Made by a program: the position numbers and the translations under genes. 64,000 nt of DNA from Brevibacterium sp. S111 (lineage in GTDB: Bacteria; Actinomycetota; Actinomycetes; Actinomycetales; Brevibacteriaceae): positions 62,001 through 126,000 of the forward strand of contig NZ_RHFH01000012.1 in the NCBI RefSeq assembly GCF_004745075.1, written 5' to 3'. Shown here piece after piece: positions 43,100 to 50,448 of the stretch. The notes under the pieces are model-generated. The model did not search any database, was not told the origin of the DNA, and was given only the letters and a program-made list of their open reading frames with translations. Every line of letters begins with the position of its first letter. Positions within the stretch are counted from its first letter, which is position 1.

Positions 43100-44736
43100 T
43101 TGGTCTCCTCCGCCGAGGTGGTGGCTGAGTCGTCGTCCGCGGTTCCCGCTGCGGTGGCAGCGGTCCCCGCCTCATCGGTGGCGGCCTGCGCATGGTCAGA
43201 GCCATCGCTCGTCCCGGTGGTCGCGGCCAGCGCTTCGTCGGCAGGGACACCGGCCATCATCAGGCCCAGGGCCTCGCGGGAGGTGTCTGCGCCGACGACG
43301 CCGACAATGCGCCCGGAGTACATCACGGCGATGCGGTCGGCCAGCCCGTAGACCTCGTCGAGCTCGGTCGAGACGATGATGCAGGGGGTGCCGGAGTCGC
43401 GTTCGGCGATGACGCGCTTGTGCACGAACTCGATCGAACCGACATCGAGGCCGCGGGTGGGTTGGCTGGCGATGAAGAGCCGCAGTTCGCGGCCGAGCTC
43501 ACGGGAGAGCACGACCTTCTGCTGGTTGCCTCCCGAGAGGGTCGAGATCGGGTCGACGACGCTGCCGAGGCGGATGTCGAATTCCTCGACCTTCTTCTTC
43601 GCCTCCGCGGTGATGGTCTTCGATCTGAGGTTGAGCCCCTTCGCATAGGGTTCACGGTCGTAGACGTCGAGGATCATGTTGTCGCGGATCGCGAATTCCG
43701 CGATGATGCCGTCGGTCGACCGATCCTCGGGCACGAATCCGATGCCGGCGCCGAGGCGGTCCTTGACGGATGCTCCGCCGAGGCTCTTCCCGTCGAGGGT
43801 GATCGTGCCCAGGCGCGGTTCGGTCAGACCGATGATCGTCTCAGCCAGTTCCGTCTGGCCGTTGCCCTGCACGCCCGCGACGGCGAGGATCTCGCCGCGG
43901 CGGACGTCGAATGACACATCGTCGACGACGACGTTCTCGGCCTTGTCGACGACGGTCAGGTTCCTGACCTGGAAGGTCGCATCACCGGGGTCGGCATCGT
44001 CCTTCTCGGTCGTCAGGGAGACGGCACGGCCGACCATCTGGCTGGCCAGCTCGGTCTCGGTCGAGTCCGGGGAGGCCTCGCCGACGATCTTGCCGCGACG
44101 GATGACCGTGATCGAGTCCGCGATCGCACGGACTTCGCGCAGCTTGTGGGTGATGAACACGATCGAGGTGCCCTGCTCCTTGAGCTGGCGCATGATCGAG
44201 ATGAGCTCATCGGTCTCCTGCGGCGTGAGCACGGCTGTGGGCTCGTCGAGGATGAGGATCTCCGCGTCGCGGGACAGGGCCTTGATGATCTCGACCCGCT
44301 GCTGGGCGCCGACGGGCAGATCCTCGATGAGCGCATCGGGGTCGATGTTGAAATTGAAGCGGGAGGAGATCTCGGTGACCTTCTTCCTCGCCTCGGCGAT
44401 GTCGAGGAGTCCCAGACTCTTCGTCGGCTCGTAGCCCAGCGCCACGGATTCGGCGACCGTGAAGACCGGCACGAGCATGAAGTGCTGGTGGACCATGCCG
44501 ATGCCGGCGGCCACGGCGTCGCCGGGACCGGAGAACTTCACCGGTTCGTCGTCGATGAGGATGTCTCCCCCATCGGCGTCGTAGAGTCCGTAGAGGACGT
44601 TCATCATGGTGGATTTGCCGGCGCCGTTCTCACCCAGCAGGGCGTGGATCTCGCCCGGCTCGATGGTGAGATCGATGTGGTCATTGGCCACGAACGATCC
44701 GAACACCTTGGTCATCCCGCGAAGCTCGAGTTTCAC
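43096..44736 (-). CDS. Nucleoside ABC transporter ATPase, tandem-domain
   Basis: A 546-residue protein with two ABC modules. The first has Walker A GENGAGKST, signature LPVGAQQRVEI and Walker B ILILDEPTAVL. The second has the usual degenerate Walker A (GVQGNGQTEL), LSGGNQQKVV and ...ASQPTRGLD. This duplicated form is normal for BMP, ribose and nucleoside importers. The last 40 residues are an Ala/Thr/Asp-rich tail. The start is GTG 44736. It is separated from the bmp gene by a strong hairpin that probably reduces expression relative to the binding protein. Confidence 0.92.
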   Translation of the reverse strand: MKLELRGMTKVFGSFVANDHIDLTIEPGEIHALLGENGAGKSTMMNVLYGLYDADGGDILIDDEPVKFSGPGDAVAAGIGMVHQHFMLVPVFTVAESVALGYEPTKSLGLLDIAEARKKVTEISSRFNFNIDPDALIEDLPVGAQQRVEIIKALSRDAEILILDEPTAVLTPQETDELISIMRQLKEQGTSIVFITHKLREVRAIADSITVIRRGKIVGEASPDSTETELASQMVGRAVSLTTEKDDADPGDATFQVRNLTVVDKAENVVVDDVSFDVRRGEILAVAGVQGNGQTELAETIIGLTEPRLGTITLDGKSLGGASVKDRLGAGIGFVPEDRSTDGIIAEFAIRDNMILDVYDREPYAKGLNLRSKTITAEAKKKVEEFDIRLGSVVDPISTLSGGNQQKVVLSRELGRELRLFIASQPTRGLDVGSIEFVHKRVIAERDSGTPCIIVSTELDEVYGLADRIAVMYSGRIVGVVGADTSREALGLMMAGVPADEALAATTGTSDGSDHAQAATDEAGTAATAAGTADDDSATTSAEETK

Positions 44737-44763
44737 TGCTCCCGGTTCTCCTCACAAATTTGA

Positions 44764-44799
44764 AAACTGCAGGGCCGAAGATCTCCGGCCCTGCAGTTT
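44764..44799 (-). terminator. Hairpin between bmp and the ATPase gene (attenuating terminator)
   Basis: Perfect 13-base arms (44764-44776 and 44787-44799) with AAACTGCAGGGCC pair around a 10-base centre. On the minus strand TTTTCAAATTTG follows. It lies 11 bases after the bmp stop. A partial terminator here would give the high binding-protein to transporter ratio usual for ABC importers. Confidence 0.8.
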
Positions 44800-44810
44800 A
44801 ACCGATGAGC

Positions 44811-45878
44811 TTACTTCGGCGTGCTCTCAGACTCGACCGTCAGGGAGCCGTCGATGATCTGCTTCTTGAGATCTTCGACCTTCTTCTTCACATCTTCAGG
44901 AACCTCGTCCTCGAAGTCGTGGAAGGGAGCGAGACCGACGCCTTCGTTCTCGAGGGTGCCGATGTAGGGCTCATTGGTGAAGTTATCCTCGGTGCCTTCC
45001 TTGATGGTGTCCTCGACCGCATTCGCGATCTCCTTGACCACCGAGGTGAGGATGATGTCGCCGTATTCGGTCGACTCGTAGCCGTCTGAGTCGACCCACA
45101 CGAGCTTGACGTCGCCGGCATCCTTCGCGGCGGCGGCCGCTCCGAGGCCGACGGGGCCGGCGACGGGCATGATGACGTCGGCGCCCTGGGAGATGAGCTG
45201 CTTCGTCAGTTCCTGACCCTGGCCCTGGTTCTCGAAGTCACCGGAGAACGATCCGTCCTGCTTCTCCTTGTTCCAGCCGAGGAGCTTGACGTCCTTCTTG
45301 TTGTCTTCGTTGAACTTCTTCACACCATCGGCGAAGCCGTCCATGAAGATCGTCACCGACGGGATCTGGATGCCGCCGAAGGTGCCGACCTTGCCGGACT
45401 CGGAAGAGGCGGCAGCGACATAGCCGGCGAGGTACGCGGCCTCGGCGGTGTTGAAGACGACGGGCTTGGCGTTGTCGATGGTCACGGGCTTGCCGTCGGC
45501 GTCGGAGAACGTGGAGTCGATGAGCGCGAAGTTGAGGTCGGAGTTCGCCTCGGCGGCTTCCTGGATCGTGTCCTCGAGGAGGAATCCGACGCCGAAGGTG
45601 AGGTTGCAGCCGGCCTGGACCATGTTGTCGACGTTCGGCTTGAAGTCCGAGTCGCCCTGAGACTCTGCGTCCTTCTCCTCGATGCCGAGGTTCTTCACCG
45701 CGTTCTCCATGCCCTGCTTGCCGGACTGGTTGAACGACTGGTCGTCCCAGCCGCCCGAGTCAGAGACCATGCAGGCGAGGTAGTCGTCGGCGGAATCTCC
45801 GCCACCGCCGGAACCGCAGGCCGAGAGCACAAGGGCGGATGCGGCGATCATCGACACCGCTGAAGCGAGCTTCTTCAC
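44811..45878 (-). CDS. BMP-family nucleoside-binding lipoprotein
   Basis: A 355-residue lipoprotein with signal MKKLASAVSMIAASALVLSAC, lipobox LSAC (Cys21), a Gly-rich linker (GSGGGGDS), and the BMP fold with VSDSGGWDDQSFNQSGKQGM and IDSTFSD. The family binds purine and pyrimidine nucleosides outside the membrane and delivers them to the permeases. The start is GTG 45878, with AGAAAAGAGAAAA upstream, a weak but purine-rich ribosome-binding site. First gene of the operon. Confidence 0.93.
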   Translation of the reverse strand: MKKLASAVSMIAASALVLSACGSGGGGDSADDYLACMVSDSGGWDDQSFNQSGKQGMENAVKNLGIEEKDAESQGDSDFKPNVDNMVQAGCNLTFGVGFLLEDTIQEAAEANSDLNFALIDSTFSDADGKPVTIDNAKPVVFNTAEAAYLAGYVAAASSESGKVGTFGGIQIPSVTIFMDGFADGVKKFNEDNKKDVKLLGWNKEKQDGSFSGDFENQGQGQELTKQLISQGADVIMPVAGPVGLGAAAAAKDAGDVKLVWVDSDGYESTEYGDIILTSVVKEIANAVEDTIKEGTEDNFTNEPYIGTLENEGVGLAPFHDFEDEVPEDVKKKVEDLKKQIIDGSLTVESESTPK

Positions 45879-46204
45879 GTTTTCTCTTTTCTAGTCACAG
45901 ACAGCGGACACGGTCGAGGCCCCTGGCTGCCCCTGCCGAAAATGTGAAACCACTGGACGATCTGTCATATTTTGGTGAGTTTCGGCCAGTCTAATGCACC
46001 GAAGACGTTTCGAACGGCTTGCTAGCACGTCGAACACGGACACCGATATGAAAACGCAATAATCGGTCACGGAACGCCGCTGCCGGTCCGGAATGCGAGC
46101 AGGATCGGCCTCGTGTTTGAGACGGGTACGGCGAGCGGCCCGAACAGCGAGGGCCGCATGGTGGGGCGGTCGGCGGCCCGCGGTGAATTAGGCTGGAGGA
46201 CGAT
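45879..46204. other. Divergent intergenic region (326 bases), bmp and ABC-F promoters
   Basis: No gene seen. The central part (45935-46070) is AT-richer than its surroundings. CCGAAA (45936-45941) and TTTCGG (45980-45985) form a spaced inverted repeat. TATGAC on the minus strand (45969-45964) is a possible -10 for bmp. GGAGGA lies four bases before the ABC-F fragment start. Confidence 0.4.
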
Positions 46205-46798
46205 ATGGCACATCTTCTCGGGGCCGAAGCCCTGCACCTCGAATACCCCACCCGCGTCGTCTTCGACTCCGTCACCCTCGGCGTCGAGTCCGGAGACATG
46301 ATCGGCATCGTCGGCCGCAACGGCGACGGCAAGTCGAGCCTGCTCGGCATGCTCGCCGGCACCATCGAACCCGATGCCGGGCGGGTGACCTATCGCGGCG
46401 GGCTGCGCCTGGGCATGCTCGGGCAACGCGACGATCTCGATGATGAGGCGACCGTCGGCTTCTCCGTCGTCGGCGACGCCGCTGACCACGAATGGGCGGC
46501 GGACCCGAAGGCCCGGGACATCATCTCGGGCCTCATCTCCGACCTCGACTGGAATTCGACGATCGCCAGCCTCTCCGGCGGGCAGCGTCGCCGGGTGGCG
46601 CTGGCCGCCCTGCTCATCGGCGATTGGGACCTGCTCATCCTCGACGAACCCAACAATTCGATGGGTTGTTCGTTCCGGACACCTCGATTCTACCGTCGCG
46701 GCAGGGCGGCGTCACGCCCTAGTGCTCGTCGTCGGGCCTGTGGGAGGCGGTCTGGCGTGCCGTGTCGTACTGCGCTAGCCGGGAAGGGTGGTCGCTAA
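46205..46798 (+). pseudogene. ABC-F protein gene, truncated after Walker B of the first ABC domain
   Basis: The first about 150 codons encode a good ABC-F N-terminus: Walker A GRNGDGKSS, LGQRDDL, signature SLSGGQRRRVAL and LLILDEP. An intact protein would continue TNHLD, but after NN (about 46655) the frame turns into unrelated Arg-rich sequence and stops at TAA 46796-46798. The missing part is not found downstream in another frame. The fragment cannot hydrolyse ATP normally and lacks the second domain. The breakpoint is probably the left edge of an insertion. Its stop overlaps the start of the complete ABC-F gene (TAATG), so transcription and translation may be passed on. Confidence 0.85.
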
Positions 46799-48609
46799 TG
46801 GCTACACCTCTGCTGGGGGCCGAAGGGCTGCATTTGGAGTACCCGACGCGGGTGGTCTTCGACTCGCTCTCTGTTGGGATTGAGGAAGGCGACCGGATCG
46901 GGATCGTCGGCCGCAATGGTGACGGCAAGTCGAGTCTGCTGGGGATGCTCTCGGGGCAGATCGAGCCGCAGGCGGGTCGGGTCACCCGACGGGGCGGCGT
47001 GCGATTCGGGGTCCTGGGTCAGAGCGATGATCTGGCCCCGGAGGCTACAGTCGGGTACTCGATCGTCGGTGACGCGCCGGAGCATGAGTGGGCCAGCGAT
47101 GCGCGCATCCGCGATGTGATCGGCGGGCTCGTGGCGGACATCTCCTGGGATGCTGTGATCGGCCGGCTCAGCGGCGGGCAGCGACGACGCGTGGCTCTCG
47201 CGGCCCTGCTGGTGGGTGACTATGAGCTCATCGCTCTCGACGAGCCTACGAACCATCTTGATGTGGAGGGCATCGCCTGGCTGGCCGAGCACATGAAGCG
47301 GCGCTGGCCCAAGAACTCCGGTGGGCTGCTGGTCATTACGCACGATCGCTGGTTCCTCGATGAGGTCTGCACCGAGACCTGGGAGGTGCACGACGGCATG
47401 GTCGAGCCGTTCGAGGGCGGCTACGCGGCGTACGTGCTCCAGCGGGTGGAGCGGGATCGAATGGCGGCTGCGGCCGAGAGCAAGCGGCAGAACCTGATGC
47501 GCAAGGAGTTGGCCTGGCTGCGCCGTGGTGCTCCAGCGCGGACGTCGAAGCCGAAGTTCCGGATCGACGCGGCCAACGAGCTGATCGCTGACGTGCCGCC
47601 GGTGCGCAATCCCATCGAGCTGCAGCGGGTCGCGGTCGCTCGGCTGGGCAAGCAGGTGGTGGACCTGGAGGACGTGAGCGTGAGTTTCGGGGGTCGGACG
47701 GTTCTCGATGAGGTGACCTGGCGTATCGCTCCGGGTGAGCGCACCGGCATCCTGGGCGCGAACGGTGCGGGCAAGTCCACGCTGCTCGGGCTGATCTGCG
47801 GCACTCTGGAGCCGACCGAGGGTCGGGTCAAGCGGGGTAAGACGGTGCAGGTCGGCATCCTCGATCAGCAGTTCTCCCAGCTCGCCGACATCGGCGGGGA
47901 CCGGGTGCGCGAGGTGCTGGCCCGCACCAAGACGACGTTCCAGATCGACGGCAAGGACCTCACCCCGGCGCAGCTGCTGGAACGCCTGGGGTTCGCCCGC
48001 GAGCATCTGTCGGCGCGGGTCGATGACCTCTCCGGTGGGCAGAAGCGGCGACTGCAGCTGCTGATGCTGCTGCTCAGCGAGCCGAATCTGCTGCTCCTCG
48101 ATGAGCCGACGAACGATGTTGACGCGGATATGCTCGCCGCGCTGGAGGACCTGCTGGACTCCTGGCCGGGCACGCTGATCGTGGTCTCCCACGACCGCTA
48201 CCTGCTGGAGCGGGTCACCGACCAGCAGTACGCGATCCTCGATGGCGGGCTGCGGCATGTGCCCGGCGGGGTGGACGAGTATCTGCGGCTGCGAGCCGCA
48301 CAGGAGCAGCAGGCCGTGACACCGTCGCCGATGAGCGCTCAGAGCAGCGAGGAGAAGACGGCGTCGTCGTCTTCGTCTTCGGAGTTGTCGGGTGCGGAGC
48401 GCCGGGCGGTGCAGAAGGAGATCGGTGCGATCGAGCGCCGGCTGGAGAAGCTGTCGGGAAGCATCGACCGTATCCACCAGCGTCTCGCCGACCACGATCA
48501 AAGCGACTACGAGGGCTTGCAAGGCCATACCGATGAGCTGCGCGAGGCGGAGGGCGAGGTCGCCGAGCTCGAAGAGCGGTGGCTGGAGCTGTCCGAATCG
48601 ATCAGCTGA
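46798..48609 (+). CDS. ABC-F family ATPase (complete)
   Basis: A 603-residue soluble protein with two ABC domains: Walker A GRNGDGKSS and GANGAGKST, signatures RLSGGQRRRVALA and LSGGQKRRLQL, Walker B LIALDEPTNHLD and LLLLDEPTNDVD. There is a charged interdomain linker and a coiled-coil C-terminal tail (IGAIERRLEKLSG...). ABC-F proteins act on the ribosome, some giving antibiotic protection. Here the subtype is unclear. By eye the N-terminal 150 residues are about 70% identical to the truncated gene just upstream. GGAAGGG lies upstream of ATG 46798. A strong hairpin follows the stop. Confidence 0.93.
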   Translation: MATPLLGAEGLHLEYPTRVVFDSLSVGIEEGDRIGIVGRNGDGKSSLLGMLSGQIEPQAGRVTRRGGVRFGVLGQSDDLAPEATVGYSIVGDAPEHEWASDARIRDVIGGLVADISWDAVIGRLSGGQRRRVALAALLVGDYELIALDEPTNHLDVEGIAWLAEHMKRRWPKNSGGLLVITHDRWFLDEVCTETWEVHDGMVEPFEGGYAAYVLQRVERDRMAAAAESKRQNLMRKELAWLRRGAPARTSKPKFRIDAANELIADVPPVRNPIELQRVAVARLGKQVVDLEDVSVSFGGRTVLDEVTWRIAPGERTGILGANGAGKSTLLGLICGTLEPTEGRVKRGKTVQVGILDQQFSQLADIGGDRVREVLARTKTTFQIDGKDLTPAQLLERLGFAREHLSARVDDLSGGQKRRLQLLMLLLSEPNLLLLDEPTNDVDADMLAALEDLLDSWPGTLIVVSHDRYLLERVTDQQYAILDGGLRHVPGGVDEYLRLRAAQEQQAVTPSPMSAQSSEEKTASSSSSSELSGAERRAVQKEIGAIERRLEKLSGSIDRIHQRLADHDQSDYEGLQGHTDELREAEGEVAELEERWLELSESIS

Positions 48610-48640
48610 CGGGCCAGGGCTCCCGCCCCGCAGACAGAGG

Positions 48641-48675
48641 TTCGCGCCTGCCGCTTCGTGAGCGACAGGCGCGAA
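48641..48675. terminator. Bidirectional terminator hairpin after ABC-F
   Basis: The arms TTCGCGCCTG (48641-48650) and CAGGCGCGAA (48666-48675), with inner CGCT/AGCG, form a 14-pair stem. It lies between the ABC-F stop and the convergent small gene's stop. Confidence 0.75.
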
Positions 48676-48699
48676 TGCTGATCCCGATGACCGGGGTGA

Positions 48700-48936
48700 T
48701 CAGGCCTGCGGCGGTCTGTGCTCGTTTCCTGTTTCGGCGGGGGTGGGTTCTCGGTAGGTCTCGGGAACCTCTTCGGCGCGACGACTGGCTCGTGATTCTC
48801 CGATCTCCTGCAACGTGAGACGGATCAGCATCTCCGACAGCTTGTGCAGATCGGGTGGTTCGCGATGCACCGCCCTGATAGAGAAATGTCGTTCGTCGTA
48901 CCGACGCTGCGAGGTCTTCTTCACGTACTTGCCCAT
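48700..48936 (-). CDS. Small basic protein, unknown
   Basis: Seventy-eight residues, hydrophilic and charged, beginning MGKYVKKTSQRRYDERHFSIRAVHR and containing a helix DLHKLSEMLIRLTLQEIGES. AGGAG lies six bases before ATG 48936, good support for a real gene. No family recognised. It lies in the putative island with the membrane protein gene directly upstream on the same strand (nine-base gap), so the two probably form an operon. Confidence 0.65.
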   Translation of the reverse strand: MGKYVKKTSQRRYDERHFSIRAVHREPPDLHKLSEMLIRLTLQEIGESRASRRAEEVPETYREPTPAETGNEHRPPQA

Positions 48937-48945
48937 CGTGCACTC

Positions 48946-49311
48946 CTACGCCGAGACCGTCGGTTCGGCGATAACGTGCTCCCGAGAGTTACGCTCCGTG
49001 CGCCGCTCGGTGTGCTCGTGGATGCGCACGCGGGCGAGCAGAACCAGGCTGACGGGGCCGATCCAGAGCAACTTGAGCGCCGACCAGATCGCGACCAGCA
49101 CGATGAGGTTGAGCCAGCCCGGCTCGCCGTCACGGATGATGACGGTCAGTAGGCTCGCGGTGTAGAGGTAGGGGATCGCGAGCAGCATCGCCGGGATGCC
49201 CCACTTGAGGCCGCGACGGGTGCGGACCTTGTCGAGCACGATGTTGGTCGGCATCCGGCGGCGCATGAAAACGCGGATATGGATGCTGGCGAACCAGATG
49301 AGTCGGAACAT
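48946..49311 (-). CDS. Small membrane protein, unknown
   Basis: A 121-residue protein with two to three membrane helices (WGIPAMLLAIPYLYTASLLTVII; LNLIVLVAIWSALKLLWIGPVSLVLLA) and a basic N-terminus (MFRLIWFASIHIRVFMRRRMP). The C-terminus is polar. GGAGG lies four bases ahead of ATG 49311, which is preferred to a GTG at 49326. Small membrane proteins of this look occur on actinobacterial mobile elements, but I cannot assign a function. Confidence 0.65.
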   Translation of the reverse strand: MFRLIWFASIHIRVFMRRRMPTNIVLDKVRTRRGLKWGIPAMLLAIPYLYTASLLTVIIRDGEPGWLNLIVLVAIWSALKLLWIGPVSLVLLARVRIHEHTERRTERNSREHVIAEPTVSA

Positions 49312-49368
49312 GATGCCTCCAAGCACGTAACTGTGGTGAGGCAGTACGTGTGGAGTGTCCCGAAGGAC

Positions 49369-49449
49369 GGCCCCAAAAAGGGGGCCTACATGGTGAGGGG
49401 CGAATCTGCCTCTGTGCTTCTCACTCTACGCCGCGCGTACGACGCGCGG
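49369..49449. repeat. Two hairpins between the small membrane gene and dprA
   Basis: GGCCCC (49369-49374) and GGGGCC (49381-49386) around AAAAAG, and CCGCGCGT (49431-49438) with ACGCGCGG (49442-49449) around ACG. They lie in the 210-base space between divergent genes, so a terminator role is unlikely. Promoter-region operators are more likely. Confidence 0.5.
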
Positions 49450-49521
49450 TAGCCCCCGCGGGCCGTGCTCGGTCGCTGGCGGTGCACCTTGCCGGTGACC
49501 GTCTGGGAAGGGACACAGATC

Positions 49522-50436
49522 ATGGCGAAGCTGGCAGAGCAGGCGAAGGGTGAGCGGCAGGCACGGATGATGCTGTCGATGATCGCCGAGCCTGACGACG
49601 CGGCCACCGGCCGCATCCTGCACCGACTCGGCGGGGTCGAGACGCTCCAGCTGCTCGAAGACGACCAGGCCGCGGTGCCGGAGATGAACCGCGCCGATGC
49701 GATCGCCTGGCGCAACCGCGTCGCCCCGCGCATTGAGGGCGACATCCCCGCACGAGTTGCGGAGGCGGAACGAGCCGGTATGTCCACGCTCATCCCGACC
49801 GATACGGACTGGCCGCACGCGCTCAACGACCTCGGCTCCCGCGCCCCGTACCTGCTGTGGACACGCGGGGCGACCTCCTTCCTCGCAGGCGCTCTCACGG
49901 ATCGGGTCACGATGACCGGCTCCCGGGCGGCCAGCGAGTACGGCGTCCAGGTCGCCGGGCATCTCGCCGGAGACCTGGCCCAACAGGAGCGCACCATCGT
50001 CGCCGGCGGCGGCTACGGCAGAGACGCCGCAGCACACCGGTCGGCACTCGCCGGCGGTGGAGGCACGATCGCGGTACTGGCCGGCGGCATTGACCGTCCC
50101 TACCCGCGCGGGAACTCGGACCTGCTGGCCCGGATCGGCGATCTGGGGATGCTGGCCAGCGAGGCTCCTCCGGGGGCGACGCCGACCCGGTGGCGGTTCA
50201 TGGCCCGCGCCCGTCTGCTGGGTGCGCTCTCGGGCGCGACGGTGATCCCAGAGGCAGGCTTCCGGTCGGGATCGCTGCTGGTGGCAACAGAAGCCCACCG
50301 GCATAGCCGCGCCGTCGGAGCGGTCCCCGGCCCGGTCACGTCGGCGGCGAGTGTGGGGCCGCATGAGCTCATCAAGCGCGGACGCGGTGAGATCATCACC
50401 GATACCGAGGTGCCCTTTACTCGGTTGATGGGTTGA
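49522..50436 (+). CDS. dprA: DprA-like DNA-processing protein
   Basis: A 304-residue DprA/Smf protein. A helical N-terminal part (1-95) is followed by the Rossmann-like core: LIPTDTDWPHALNDLGSRAPYLLWTRG, VTMTGSRAASEYG, AGGGYGRDAAAHRSAL, VLAGGIDRPYPRGN and the C-terminal GALSGATVIPEAGFRSGSLLVA. DprA binds single-stranded DNA and loads RecA in transformation. Element-borne copies are common in actinobacterial mobile DNA and may process incoming strands. The core GGGYGRDAAAHR differs from the usual SGGARGID-AH form. It converges on hamB with a 12-base gap. ATG 49522 has GAAGGGA about nine bases ahead. Confidence 0.85.
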   Translation: MAKLAEQAKGERQARMMLSMIAEPDDAATGRILHRLGGVETLQLLEDDQAAVPEMNRADAIAWRNRVAPRIEGDIPARVAEAERAGMSTLIPTDTDWPHALNDLGSRAPYLLWTRGATSFLAGALTDRVTMTGSRAASEYGVQVAGHLAGDLAQQERTIVAGGGYGRDAAAHRSALAGGGGTIAVLAGGIDRPYPRGNSDLLARIGDLGMLASEAPPGATPTRWRFMARARLLGALSGATVIPEAGFRSGSLLVATEAHRHSRAVGAVPGPVTSAASVGPHELIKRGRGEIITDTEVPFTRLMG

Positions 50437-50448
50437 GTGCAGCGGAAA

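Noticed and set aside
46205..46798. The truncated ABC-F gene as a sequencing frameshift
   Set aside because: No other frame downstream encodes the missing TNHLD region or second domain before the new ABC-F start, so it is a real break and not a one-base error.
46795..48528. A 577-codon open frame antisense to the complete ABC-F gene
   Set aside because: It mirrors the ABC-F codons, has no recognisable domain, and shows no ribosome-binding site.
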